Source: Maribacter sp044594925 (GTDB taxonomy: Bacteria > Bacteroidota > Bacteroidia > Flavobacteriales > Flavobacteriaceae). Taken from it: a stretch of DNA of 64,000 nt. The stretch covers positions 2,666,001 through 2,730,000 of the forward strand of contig NZ_CP138991.1 of the NCBI RefSeq assembly GCF_044594925.1. Direction: 5' to 3'. The notes beneath the pieces were generated by a model. That model did not search any database, was not told the DNA's origin, and saw only the letters and a list, made by a program, of their open reading frames with translations. Shown here piece after piece: positions 1-7,905 of this stretch. How positions within the stretch are numbered: the stretch's first letter is position 1; the number at the start of each line of letters is the position of its first letter. A program made the translations under genes and the position numbers.

Positions 1-890
1 CTAGTAATGAAAACGGAAATCCCGAAATGAACGGCTCCGTAGATATTAGTATAACGACGGAAATGGGTACCGTAACTCGAGTGGGCAATAGAACTGTTGA
101 AATTATTGAAGGTGCGGACACAAGAACCTATAAAGACGATGTAAGAAGTATCACTGGTTCTTATACGTATACAGGTCTACAAGATACTTTTGAAGTTGCT
201 ATTACCTCGGCCTTAATAAAACGGGCCGATTGTAGGTTTATCGTTTCTGGCATAAAAACCTACACCACTGGCGAGGGCACAACTACATTGGATTATGGCG
301 ATGGCACCTGTGATGAATTTGCCACTGTCACTTTACCCGATGGAACGGAAAATCAAATCACACTGGGTAGAACTGGCGATAATGATGATGATGAAGATGA
401 GGACGGCGAAGACATGAATGTAAAGCAATGCACCATAACCACAGATTGTGAAGAAGTGGTGATAAAAGATACATCCAATATCAGTGTAGCAGTAAACCAG
501 GTTGATGGCAACTATGTAATTGTAGCTAAGAATGGTGATGGAGAAGTCGTATACGAAGCAACATGTGAGAAAGGCGCCAATGTATCTGTAAGCTGTAGTT
601 CTAGTAGTCAAGACGATAGTGATGATGACAGTACAACCGAAGAAACTAATGATGGGAGCACCGAGGAAGAAGATGATGATGCAGAGGAAGATACAGGGGT
701 AAAACAATGCCTTATTACTACGGAATGCGGCGAAGTGGTCATAGAAGGCACCTCTGAACTGAAAATAACAACAACCCAACAGGGCGATGTATTTGTCATC
801 GTTGCAACGAACCTAGAAGGAGAAGTAGTCTACGAGGGTGAATGCGATAAAGGACCCGAGGTTAGCTTAGCTTGTAGTTCGAAAGGCTAA
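1..890 (+). CDS. Acidic Cys-rich tandem-repeat protein, 5' partial
   Basis: The frame is open back to the first bases of the window, so the ATG at 27 is probably internal and the true start lies upstream. I recognise no family. Counting from that Met, the last 150 residues hold two homologous units of about 60 residues (about 131-195 and 224-287). Each opens with KQC, has ITTDC or ITTEC, EVVI, a VIVA strand, EVVYE and closes with SC or AC, giving four cysteines per unit. The units are joined by Asp/Glu/Ser/Thr-rich linkers. Paired cysteines and acidic linkers suggest an exported protein with small disulfide-bonded beta domains (inference). It ends at a strong terminator and is not linked to the downstream thioredoxin gene. 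Confidence 0.7.
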   Translation, partial: SNENGNPEMNGSVDISITTEMGTVTRVGNRTVEIIEGADTRTYKDDVRSITGSYTYTGLQDTFEVAITSALIKRADCRFIVSGIKTYTTGEGTTTLDYGDGTCDEFATVTLPDGTENQITLGRTGDNDDDEDEDGEDMNVKQCTITTDCEEVVIKDTSNISVAVNQVDGNYVIVAKNGDGEVVYEATCEKGANVSVSCSSSSQDDSDDDSTTEETNDGSTEEEDDDAEEDTGVKQCLITTECGEVVIEGTSELKITTTQQGDVFVIVATNLEGEVVYEGECDKGPEVSLACSSKG

Positions 891-920
891 ATTAATTCTA
901 GTTCCTACACAACATACTTA

Positions 921-953
921 AAGCCTTCTCTTTACTGAGAAGGCTTTTTTTTT
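921..953 (+). terminator. Rho-independent terminator
   Basis: A 10-bp stem, AAGCCTTCTC with GAGAAGGCTT, and a six-base loop are followed by a long T run. It closes the repeat-protein gene. Confidence 0.85.
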
Positions 954-1049
954 GGGTAGAATACGCCTTTAATTCAATTATTACTAAAATCAATAGCTTG
1001 ATAGTCAAAACGTATTCGCTGCTTGTAAGGAACAAGTGGATTATTTGAC

Positions 1050-1057
1050 TAACTTTG
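1050..1057 (+). promoter_or_regulatory. Candidate -7 element for trxA
   Basis: TAACTTTG fits the Bacteroidota -7 consensus TAnnTTTG. A TTG lies 24 bp upstream, slightly longer than the usual spacing. The predicted transcript would have a leader of about 20 nt before the ATG at 1082. Confidence 0.5.
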
Positions 1058-1081
1058 GACAATCAATAAAAGTAAATTAAA

Positions 1082-1399
1082 ATGGCATTAGAAATAACAG
1101 ATGCTACTTTTGACGAAGTAGTTTTAAAAAGTGACAAACCTGTAGTAGTAGATTTTTGGGCGGCTTGGTGCGGTCCATGTAGAATGGTAGGTCCTATCAT
1201 TGATGAAGTGAGTAACGAGTACGATGGTAAAGCCGTTGTAGGCAAGGTAGATGTAGATGCCAATCAAGAATTCGCTGCAAAATATGGTGTGCGTAACATA
1301 CCTACCGTATTGGTATTTAAAGGTGGTGAAATTGTAAGCAGACAAGTAGGCGTTTCTCCAAAGAAAGTGTATACAGATGCTATAGATGCCTTGTTATAG
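1082..1399 (+). CDS. trxA: Thioredoxin
   Basis: A cytoplasmic thiol-disulfide oxidoreductase that reduces protein disulfides using electrons from thioredoxin reductase. At 105 residues it is a full-length single-domain thioredoxin. The redox motif WCGPC carries C30 and C33 and is preceded by VVDFWAAW. The cis-proline context NIPTVLVFKGG and the closing helix are present. There is no signal peptide, which separates it from the periplasmic TlpA-like proteins common in this phylum. It appears monocistronic: its own TAnnTTTG element precedes it and a 16-bp perfect hairpin follows. The gene symbol rests on family identity; Flavobacteria often carry several thioredoxins. Confidence 0.95.
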   Translation: MALEITDATFDEVVLKSDKPVVVDFWAAWCGPCRMVGPIIDEVSNEYDGKAVVGKVDVDANQEFAAKYGVRNIPTVLVFKGGEIVSRQVGVSPKKVYTDAIDALL

Positions 1400-1420
1400 G
1401 AAGAAGCACCTAATCATAGT

Positions 1421-1458
1421 AAATAAAAAGAGCTGGCATAAACCAGCTCTTTTTATTT
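1421..1458 (+). terminator. Strong hairpin terminator after trxA
   Basis: A perfect 16-bp inverted repeat (1421-1436 with 1443-1458) has a 6-nt loop and A-rich and T-rich flanks, so it could work in both directions. Confidence 0.85.
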
Positions 1459-1510
1459 ATAACTACTCCACTATCTGTTTAAGGGTTTCGTTTTTTATAT
1501 CTTTATTCTT

Positions 1511-2440
1511 GTGAATTTACAATCAGAATTAAACAAAGCGTCTCTTTTTCAAAATCTAGAGCTACTTGCCAACCAAGTTGTGGAAGGTTTTATAAGTGGC
1601 ATCCACAAAAGTCCCTTCCATGGATTTTCTGCGGAATTTGCGGAGCATAAGATTTACAACAACGGTGAAAGTACCAAACATATAGATTGGAAGCTATTTG
1701 CAAAAAGTGACAAACTATACACCAAGCGTTACGAGGAAGAGACCAATCTTCGTTGCCATATGATCTTAGACAATTCCGCCTCCATGTATTATCCGGAGAT
1801 AAAAGAACTAGGTTTAGATAACTTAAACAAAATTGGCTTTGGGACTTTAGCCATAGCTGCACTTATGAATGTACTAAAACGCCAGCGAGATGCGGTAGGG
1901 CTAAGTGTTTATTCGGACAATTACAATTATTATGTTGCAGAAAAAGGAAGTGAACGGCATTTTCAAATGCTACTGGCCAAATTAAATGAAATTAACCTGG
2001 CCACCCAACCCCCGAAAGAAACAGCAACCTATACCTACCTGCATCAAATAGCAGAAAAGATAAAACGAAGAAGTCTTATATTTTTGTTCACGGATATGTT
2101 CCAAACAGAGAAAACAGATGATGCACTTTTTGAAGCCTTACGCCATTTAAAATACAACAAGCATGAGGTGGTCTTATTTCATCTCTTGGACAAAGAACAC
2201 GAACAATATTTTAACTTTGAAAACACCCCAAAACGCTTTGTAGATGTTGAAACAGGTGCGCATTTAGACTTGTATGCCGACAATGTAAAAGAAGCCTATG
2301 AGGAGGCTATTACCACTTACCTAACTCAAATAAAATTAAAATGTTCACAGTATAGAATTAAATATGTTCCTGTGGACATTAACGCCAATTTCTCTAATGT
2401 TTTAAATACTTTTTTAGTCGAAAGGCAGAAATTCATTTAA
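1511..2440 (+). CDS. DUF58 domain protein
   Basis: A 309-residue DUF58 protein with a von Willebrand A-like fold. The family signature is visible: HIDWKLFAKSDKLYTKRYEE, then LDNSASM, which resembles the MIDAS DxSxS metal site, and FLFTDMF later. There are no membrane segments. The start is GTG: in-frame upstream sequence reaches a stop at 1460 with no ATG. A TATCTTTA element at 1498-1505 lies almost on the GTG, so the message may be nearly leaderless. DUF58 proteins usually sit in MoxR/BatA operons; here the gene stands alone between trxA and tRNA-Asp. The function in the family is poorly defined. Confidence 0.85.
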   Translation: MNLQSELNKASLFQNLELLANQVVEGFISGIHKSPFHGFSAEFAEHKIYNNGESTKHIDWKLFAKSDKLYTKRYEEETNLRCHMILDNSASMYYPEIKELGLDNLNKIGFGTLAIAALMNVLKRQRDAVGLSVYSDNYNYYVAEKGSERHFQMLLAKLNEINLATQPPKETATYTYLHQIAEKIKRRSLIFLFTDMFQTEKTDDALFEALRHLKYNKHEVVLFHLLDKEHEQYFNFENTPKRFVDVETGAHLDLYADNVKEAYEEAITTYLTQIKLKCSQYRIKYVPVDINANFSNVLNTFLVERQKFI

Positions 2441-2466
2441 GTTAATCGATATTTTAAAAGAAAATG

Positions 2467-2497
2467 TTGGTGCAATTAGATAAACAGTATATATTTG
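2467..2497 (+). promoter_or_regulatory. Promoter of tRNA-Asp
   Basis: TTG at 2467-2469, a 20-bp spacer and TATATTTG at 2490-2497 match the Bacteroidota sigma-ABfr consensus closely. Transcription should start a few bases later, about 14 nt before the tRNA. Confidence 0.75.
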
Positions 2498-2514
2498 CAC
2501 TCGCTAAATGCCAC

Positions 2515-2588
2515 GGTCTGGTAGTTCAGTTGGTTAGAATACCTGCCTGTCACGCAGGGGGTCGCGGGTTCGAGTCCCGTCCAGACCG
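2515..2588 (+). tRNA. tRNA-Asp (GTC)
   Basis: A 74-nt cloverleaf. The acceptor arms GGTCTGG and CCAGACC pair fully with discriminator G, the D arm is GTTC/GAAT, and the anticodon loop CTGTCAC sits on the CCTGC/GCAGG stem. The variable loop has 5 nt and the T arm is GCGGG/CCCGT around TTCGAGT. CCA is not encoded. The gene has its own promoter and terminator. Confidence 0.95.
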
Positions 2589-2590
2589 CA

Positions 2591-2621
2591 AAAAGCTCTC
2601 AAGAAATTGAGGGCTTTTTTG
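2591..2621 (+). terminator. Terminator of tRNA-Asp
   Basis: AGCTCTCAA pairs with TTGAGGGCT (one G-T pair) around a short loop, followed by TTTTTT. The same hairpin recurs 95 bp downstream. Confidence 0.8.
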
Positions 2622-2643
2622 TTTTGAAAGTTATGGGTATTCT

Positions 2644-2684
2644 GGGTCGCGTGTTCCCCCGACGCTTCGGGGCCGTCCAGACCG
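2644..2684 (+). pseudogene. Degenerate duplicate of the tRNA-Asp 3' half
   Basis: This stretch repeats the tRNA-Asp sequence from the variable loop to the 3' end (GGGTCGCG, later CCGTCCAGACCG). The five T-loop bases GAGTC are replaced by the 16-bp GC palindrome CCCCGACGCTTCGGGG, and one G in the T stem is T. There is no 5' half, so it cannot be a functional tRNA. It may be a local duplication, or the leftover attachment site of an element that integrated in the tRNA 3' end. Confidence 0.75.
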
Positions 2685-2685
2685 C

Positions 2686-2718
2686 AAAAAGCTCTCAAAA
2701 AATTGAGGGCTTTTTTTG
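2686..2718 (+). terminator. Second copy of the tRNA-Asp terminator
   Basis: It matches the hairpin at 2591 apart from the loop (AAAAA for AAGAA), and it follows the tRNA fragment. This extends the duplicated unit past the tRNA end. Confidence 0.7.
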
Positions 2719-2823
2719 TTTAAGAATAGTGATGCTAGTTTATTTCGTCAAAATTTCAAATACCTCATCCTTGTATTACAGTTAGCCCGTTTGCGAAAAT
2801 CCATTTAAGACAGTATTCCTCGT

Positions 2824-2866
2824 GATACAGTTACAAAAGGTCTCAAGGTCCTAGTACTTTTGTATC
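2824..2866. promoter_or_regulatory. Candidate operator upstream of the oxidoreductase operon
   Basis: TACAAAAG (2832-2839) and CTTTTGTA (2857-2864) form an inverted repeat with a 17-bp spacer. An outer GATAC/GTATC pair (2824-2828, 2862-2866) is in nearly the same register. It lies about 145 bp before the reductase start, in otherwise empty DNA from 2719 to 3011. An HxlR- or TetR-type repressor would be typical for such genes, but none is encoded nearby. Confidence 0.35.
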
Positions 2867-3011
2867 GGAAGGAAGCGAAAAGATTTTACTACCAAAAATT
2901 ACTTTTCCGCAGCTCATTCTTAGAGCGCTCCCGAAAATTTATTTTAACGTTTAATGGTGCAGTAATATCAAGGCACCATTCATTTTTACTAATTAAAAAA
3001 CATTTGCTGTA

Positions 3012-4127
3012 ATGAAACAACAACAAGAACTATTACAACCGTATACTTTAGGAAATTTAGAATTACCGAATAGGGTAGTTATGGCGCCAATGACAAGAAG
3101 TCGTGCCAACAATGAACACAACAGACCTGTAAATGACTTACATGGCATGTATTACCAACAACGCGCTAGTGCCGGTCTTATCATCACCGAGGGTTCTCAG
3201 ATATCTAAAGAAGCCGTAGGATACATCAACACGGCTGGTATTCATAACAAAGAACAAGTAGCAGGTTGGAAACAAGTTACCGAGGAAGTACATAATGCAG
3301 GAGGAAGAATTTACATTCAAGTATGGCATGTAGGCAGAATATCGCATCCTGATTTTCATGACGGCAAGTTACCATTGGCCCCATCTGCACTGAATCCGGA
3401 TGCGGAGGTCTACACTCCTGAAGGGCAAAAGAAAACAGTAGTGCCCAAAGCCATGACCAAAGAAGATATCGATAGAACGGTAAGCGATTTTAAACAGGCC
3501 GCAGCAAACGCTGTGGAAGCTGGGTTCGATGGTGTAGAAATACATGCATCCAACGGATACCTTTTACATCAATTTTTCAATAGCACATCCAACCAACGAA
3601 CGGATGAGTACGGTGGGTCTCATGAAAATAAGGCGCGAATCCTATTTGAAATTATCGATGCTATCAAGGAAACCATGCCAGAAAATAGCATTGGTGTTCG
3701 CCTGAATCCCTCCTTACACGGAATTTTCGGTATGACCATGGATGAGGATACCATACCAACATTTGACTATATCATAAAAAAATTAAGCATGGATTATAAT
3801 CTGGCATATTTACATCTTTCAGAACCCTTCAACGATGTTTCCGATATCGCGTATGCTGAAACCGAAATTGCCAAAAGATATCGTCCAATGTATGATGGCA
3901 CTTTAATGATAAATGCAGGTTTTGACCAAGAAAAAGGTAATGCCGTTATTAAGAATGGTAATGCAGATTTAGTGGCCTATGGAAAATTATACATATCCAA
4001 TCCTGATTTAGTTGAACGTTTTAAAAACAATTTAGAATTGGCATCGTGGGATAATGACACCTTTTATACCACAGGCAAAGAAGGTTACACAGATTACCCG
4101 AAAGCAAAAGTAATACAAGAAGCCTAA
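3012..4127 (+). CDS. Alkene reductase, old yellow enzyme family
   Basis: An FMN-dependent NAD(P)H:alkene oxidoreductase of the NemA/OYE type, which reduces activated C=C bonds in enals, enones, maleimides or nitro compounds in the cytoplasm. It is 371 residues, the usual length. The N-terminal FMN-binding motif NRVVMAPMTRSRA is present. The substrate-anion pair is in EIHASNGYLLHQF (H178, N181), followed by the family signature NQRTDEYGGS. The C-terminal half has INAGFD and a YGKLYISNPDL motif. It is the first gene of a three-gene run, 25 nt before the aldehyde dehydrogenase. The pairing suggests detoxification of reactive carbonyls (inference). Confidence 0.92.
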   Translation: MKQQQELLQPYTLGNLELPNRVVMAPMTRSRANNEHNRPVNDLHGMYYQQRASAGLIITEGSQISKEAVGYINTAGIHNKEQVAGWKQVTEEVHNAGGRIYIQVWHVGRISHPDFHDGKLPLAPSALNPDAEVYTPEGQKKTVVPKAMTKEDIDRTVSDFKQAAANAVEAGFDGVEIHASNGYLLHQFFNSTSNQRTDEYGGSHENKARILFEIIDAIKETMPENSIGVRLNPSLHGIFGMTMDEDTIPTFDYIIKKLSMDYNLAYLHLSEPFNDVSDIAYAETEIAKRYRPMYDGTLMINAGFDQEKGNAVIKNGNADLVAYGKLYISNPDLVERFKNNLELASWDNDTFYTTGKEGYTDYPKAKVIQEA

Positions 4128-4152
4128 TTCTAATATTCTTAAAAAATAGACC

Positions 4153-5538
4153 ATGAGTAAAGAGACTGAAGGATTCAACACTATTAATCCAACAACAGAG
4201 GAGAAAATTGCACACTATCATTATATGACGGAGCATACAGCACTACAAGCTGTGGAAGACTGCCATACTGCCTTTAAAAAGTGGAAGTTAACATCACTAG
4301 AAGAGCGTGCGGAAATTTTAAAATCGATAGCTAAGGCTTTGGAAAAACACAAAGATTCCTATGCTAAATTAATGACCCGGGAAATGGGTAAACTGGTAAA
4401 ACAGAGCTATCAAGAAATTGAGTTGTGTATCGGAATATGTAATTATACCGCATCAGAAGGTTTAAAACAATTACAGGAAGAACATAGGGAGCTTCAAGAT
4501 GGGGGTAAAGGAACAATATTCTATTCACCAATTGGAGTGATCTACGGGATTCAACCATGGAATTTTCCGCTCTATCAAGCCATCCGTTATTCCATCGTAA
4601 ATATAATGGCAGGTAACGGGGTACTATTAAAACATGCAAAGAACGTTACTGGCTGCGCATTAAAGCTCAGCGAAATTTTTGAAGAAGCAGGATTACCGAA
4701 AGACGTTTTTAAAGTCCTCATCATAAATCACGATACCTCGGACAAAATCATTGCGAACGATTTCGTAAGGGGAGTTACCTTAACGGGTAGTTCTGATGCG
4801 GGAAGATATGTTGCCAAAAAATCTGCAGAAGTACTGAAGAAAACTGTTCTAGAACTGGGCAGTAACGATGCCTACCTTGTTCTGGATGATGCTGATGTAG
4901 AATTGGCCGCCGAAACTTGTGCAAAAGGAAGACTGTATAACAATGGACAAACTTGTGTCGCTGCAAAACGATTTATAGTGGTAGATTCCGTTTACGAGGA
5001 ATTTAAAGAAAAATTCGTGAGCATTATGAAAACTATGAAAATGGGGAATCCAATGGAAGAAACCTCGGACTTGGGACCTATTGCAAGGAAAGACCTTAGA
5101 GAAGAATTACATGAAAAGGTCTTAGATAGTGTAGCGAAAGGCGCAACTATTCTTTGTGGTGGAGAAATACCGGACACCACAGGCTTTTATTATCCTTCTA
5201 CGGTAATTGGAGATGTTAAACCTAATCAGCCCGCCTACAAAGAAGAACTTTTTGGCCCGGTAGCCTCGTTGATCAAAGCAAAGGATAATGAAGACGCCAT
5301 GCGTATTGCCAACGATAGTAAATTTGGTCTAGGCGGCGGAATTTTTAGTAAAGATGAAGATAAAGCAATGGAATTGGCAAAGAATCATTTTGACACGGGG
5401 ATGGTAAAAATTAACTCCTTTGGACTAGCCTATCCTAACATGCCCTTTGGGGGCGTCAAAGAATCCGGTTACGGAAGAGAACATGGAGGCTTTGGCATCA
5501 GAGAATTCGTAAATGTAAAATCGATCACAAGATCATAA
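4153..5538 (+). CDS. NAD(P)-dependent aldehyde dehydrogenase, succinate-semialdehyde type
   Basis: It oxidises an aldehyde to the acid with NAD(P)+. At 461 residues it belongs to the short YneI/Sad-like branch of succinate-semialdehyde dehydrogenases. Visible motifs are the cofactor-binding IQPWNFPLYQ and TGSSDAGR, the general base E234 in LELGSND, the catalytic C268 in NNGQTCVAAKR, and FGPVASL near the C-terminus. The substrate cannot be fixed from sequence. It sits between the OYE reductase and an SDR, with short gaps and no terminators, so the three are probably co-transcribed. Confidence 0.9.
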   Translation: MSKETEGFNTINPTTEEKIAHYHYMTEHTALQAVEDCHTAFKKWKLTSLEERAEILKSIAKALEKHKDSYAKLMTREMGKLVKQSYQEIELCIGICNYTASEGLKQLQEEHRELQDGGKGTIFYSPIGVIYGIQPWNFPLYQAIRYSIVNIMAGNGVLLKHAKNVTGCALKLSEIFEEAGLPKDVFKVLIINHDTSDKIIANDFVRGVTLTGSSDAGRYVAKKSAEVLKKTVLELGSNDAYLVLDDADVELAAETCAKGRLYNNGQTCVAAKRFIVVDSVYEEFKEKFVSIMKTMKMGNPMEETSDLGPIARKDLREELHEKVLDSVAKGATILCGGEIPDTTGFYYPSTVIGDVKPNQPAYKEELFGPVASLIKAKDNEDAMRIANDSKFGLGGGIFSKDEDKAMELAKNHFDTGMVKINSFGLAYPNMPFGGVKESGYGREHGGFGIREFVNVKSITRS

Positions 5539-5554
5539 TCAGAAAAAATAAAAA

Positions 5555-6178
5555 ATGGAAAATATATTAGTAGTAGGTGCTACGGGCACTACAGGAAAAA
5601 AAGTTGTTCGCTTACTTAAGGAATCACAGTATTTTGAACCTGTAGCGATGATTCGCAAAGAAAGTCAGTCAGCAGAATTTAAAGCTAACCAAGTGAAAAC
5701 GGTACTTGGAGACCTAGAGCAGGATATTTCACATACCGTTAAAAATATTGATAAGGTTGTATTTGCCGCCGGCTCTGGTGGTAAAAAGGTAGTTGAAATA
5801 GACCAAGAAGGAGCTAAAAAAATGGTTGACGCCGCCCATGAGGCAAAGGTTAAGAAGTTTGTCATGCTCAGCTCTATGGGTGCGGATGCTCCTGAAGAAG
5901 CTAAGCAACTTAAAGAATACCTCAAAGCTAAACACAATGCGGACGAATATTTGAAGTCTAGCTCCGTGCCATACACAATTGTAAGGCCTGGAGCTTTAAC
6001 AAATGAAAAGGGGACTGGTAAAATATCATTAGGGAAATCATTGTCAAAAGAGGGTTCCATTAGTCGTGCGGATGTAGCCCAAGTCCTCTCAAGAGTCCTG
6101 CATGACGACGCACCCAAAAATGAAACTTTTGAACTACTATCCGGCGACACCATTATAGGTGAAGCTATACCGAATTGA
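5555..6178 (+). CDS. Atypical SDR, NAD(P)-binding oxidoreductase
   Basis: A 207-residue NAD(P)H-binding Rossmann protein of the atypical SDR class (YhfK/SDR_a5-like). The dinucleotide motif GATGTTGKKV is at the N-terminus and GDLEQD follows strand 3. VVFAAGSGG and FVMLSSMGAD are the later strands, and YTIVRPGALT fits the family's C-terminal pattern. The classical YxxxK is not obvious, as expected for this class, so it may be a redox sensor or a quinone/flavin reductase-like protein. It starts 16 nt after the aldehyde dehydrogenase and closes the operon. Confidence 0.85.
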   Translation: MENILVVGATGTTGKKVVRLLKESQYFEPVAMIRKESQSAEFKANQVKTVLGDLEQDISHTVKNIDKVVFAAGSGGKKVVEIDQEGAKKMVDAAHEAKVKKFVMLSSMGADAPEEAKQLKEYLKAKHNADEYLKSSSVPYTIVRPGALTNEKGTGKISLGKSLSKEGSISRADVAQVLSRVLHDDAPKNETFELLSGDTIIGEAIPN

Positions 6179-6295
6179 TTAATTTAGTTGGTATTCCATG
6201 CGCTTATAAAAAAGCTATAGTGCTAACTCATTGTCATTGTAGCACTAAATATAATCGCACGATTATTATTAATTAGGTGAAAAATATATGTAACC

Positions 6296-6472
6296 ATGAA
6301 AATCGTCAAGAAATATAAAAAATGGCTCATCCTATTTATAATAGGATGGCTTAACTTATATGCCATTTTTTGGATTACAAAACACTATGGGTACCAAGGA
6401 TTTCTATTCACACTTGTACCAACTTTATTACTCTTAATTGGTATTTGTACCCTAAGAAATAAGAGTAACTGA
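6296..6472 (+). CDS. Small membrane protein, 58 residues
   Basis: The ATG at 6296 opens a 58-codon frame ending with TGA at 6470-6472. The product starts with a basic MKIVKKYKKW, then two hydrophobic segments (about 11-28 and 35-52) separated by TKHYGYQG, and ends RNKSN. The clean N-in two-helix layout with positive ends argues for a real gene in the otherwise empty 6179-6612 interval. Upstream, AGTGCTA/TAGCACT (6219-6246) is an inverted repeat without a T run. No family recognised. Confidence 0.5.
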   Translation: MKIVKKYKKWLILFIIGWLNLYAIFWITKHYGYQGFLFTLVPTLLLLIGICTLRNKSN

Positions 6473-6592
6473 TGCATCCAGATTACAATATAAAGACCTA
6501 TTAAAATTCTAAATAGATGAATAAAAAGTGCAGATGCTACATTTCTTTTAATTTTTACATCATATAGGATATGTATTGAGTATTTGTATAAT

Positions 6593-6600
6593 TAAATTTG
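6593..6600 (+). promoter_or_regulatory. Candidate -7 element for the GH5 gene
   Basis: TAAATTTG matches TAnnTTTG and ends 12 nt before the ATG, implying a leader of under 10 nt. A TTG at 6576-6578 is rather close (14 bp). Confidence 0.4.
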
Positions 6601-6612
6601 TAAAAAAAGCAT

Positions 6613-7824
6613 ATGAGACATTTTCTTCTATTTACAGTTTTTATATTTTTTCTATTTTCTTGCGATTCGGATAGCGGTAGTATTACCATTATTCCAGAAG
6701 GTGAAGGTCCCCAAGAAGAGCAACCCATGGAAGAGGAAAATACGGGTAATGAAAATCCCGTTGAAGAACCAAACGGGGGTGAAGAGGGAGCTGCAAGTGA
6801 ATTTGATGATGGCACTTTCAGAAACCTTTCTGCTTTTGACTTTACCGCGGACATGAAGACAGGATGGAATATTGGTAATAGTTTAGATGCCGAGGGTCCT
6901 GATGAAACTTTCTGGGGAAATCCCAGAATAACTAAAGCCATGATTGATGCAGTTGCCGCTAGGGGCTTTAAAACACTACGGATTCCTGTTACATGGAGAT
7001 TCCATCAAGGTCCAGCTCCTGACTATACCGTAGAAGAGGCGTGGTTAGATAGAGTTGAAGAAGTAGTCAACTACGCAAGAGCGAATAATATGTATGCGAT
7101 AGTCAATGTCCACCACGACGACACTTGGATTATACCAACTGCGGCAGAGACAGCCGAAGTTAGTGATAGGCTGGGCAAATTATGGACACAAATCGCCAAT
7201 AGATTTAGAAAATATAGCGACTATGTGATTTTCGAAACCTTAAATGAGCCAAGACACGAGAATACGCCAAATGAGTGGAACGGCGGCACCGCCGAAGGAC
7301 GGGCGGCAGTTAACCAATACCACCAAGTAAGTTTAGATGCCATACGTGCAACGGGAGGGAATAATATTTTACGTCAAATTATGATTTCGACGTATGCGGC
7401 AAGTACGCTTCCCGTGGCTATGGATGCGCTCATTATACCTAACGATGACCCAAGAACTTTAATATCACTACATTCCTATTTTCCATTTCCTTTTACTTTG
7501 GAGGGTACGGATCAAACTTGGGGATCTACCGATGACAAAACACAACTTACCATGGAGATGAACAGGATTAAAGCAAAATTTACGGACAATGGAAAAGCGG
7601 TTGTTTTGGGTGAATGGAGTTCTGGGAATCAAAATAACTTAGCCGACCGTCTAGAACATGCTTCCTTTTACGCTGAAGCGGCTGCTGAAAGAGGTTTTGC
7701 AAGTGTTTGGTGGGACAATGGCAATAGCGGAGTATCCAATGACGGTCTTGCGATATTCAATAGAAATAATTTAACATGGCCATTCGGTAATATAGCCGAT
7801 GCCATTATTGAGCCTAATAATTAA
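6613..7824 (+). CDS. GH5 endo-beta-glucanase-like lipoprotein
   Basis: A glycoside hydrolase family 5 enzyme (403 residues) expected to cut internal beta-1,4 links in a beta-glucan or related glycan at the cell surface. A lipoprotein signal ends at C17 (lipobox LFSC). An acidic Glu/Pro/Asn linker (about 30-65) then tethers the (beta/alpha)8 domain. GWNIGNSLDA and the Arg motif LRIPVTWR start it; HHDD follows. The acid/base is E212 in ETLNEPRHEN and the nucleophile E334 in VLGEWSSG. The pattern is closest to GH5 subfamily 4 or 2 (inference); substrate may be cellulose-like glucan, xyloglucan or mixed-linkage glucan. It faces the SusCD operon across a shared terminator. Confidence 0.9.
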   Translation: MRHFLLFTVFIFFLFSCDSDSGSITIIPEGEGPQEEQPMEEENTGNENPVEEPNGGEEGAASEFDDGTFRNLSAFDFTADMKTGWNIGNSLDAEGPDETFWGNPRITKAMIDAVAARGFKTLRIPVTWRFHQGPAPDYTVEEAWLDRVEEVVNYARANNMYAIVNVHHDDTWIIPTAAETAEVSDRLGKLWTQIANRFRKYSDYVIFETLNEPRHENTPNEWNGGTAEGRAAVNQYHQVSLDAIRATGGNNILRQIMISTYAASTLPVAMDALIIPNDDPRTLISLHSYFPFPFTLEGTDQTWGSTDDKTQLTMEMNRIKAKFTDNGKAVVLGEWSSGNQNNLADRLEHASFYAEAAAERGFASVWWDNGNSGVSNDGLAIFNRNNLTWPFGNIADAIIEPNN

Positions 7825-7850
7825 GTTTAAATAATTATTTAAACTATAAA

Positions 7851-7879
7851 AGGCGAGCTTTTCAGCTCGCCTTTTTTTT
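7851..7879. terminator. Bidirectional terminator between GH5 and the FG-GAP gene
   Basis: AGGCGAGCT and AGCTCGCCT form a perfect 9-bp stem with a four-base loop, followed by eight T. It separates convergent genes. Confidence 0.85.
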
Positions 7880-7905
7880 AACTTTTAAAGAAGCGTTAAA
7901 AAACA

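Noticed and set aside
333..799. Open frames on the minus strand inside the acidic repeat gene
   Set aside because: They are antisense to biased Asp/Glu/Ser codons and give hydrophobic or Ser-rich low-complexity products.
5665..6153. Minus-strand frame of 162 codons inside the SDR gene
   Set aside because: The SDR reading frame has full family motifs; the antisense product has none.
6219..6246. Terminator after the SDR gene
   Set aside because: The AGTGCTA/TAGCACT stem has a 14-nt loop and no T run.
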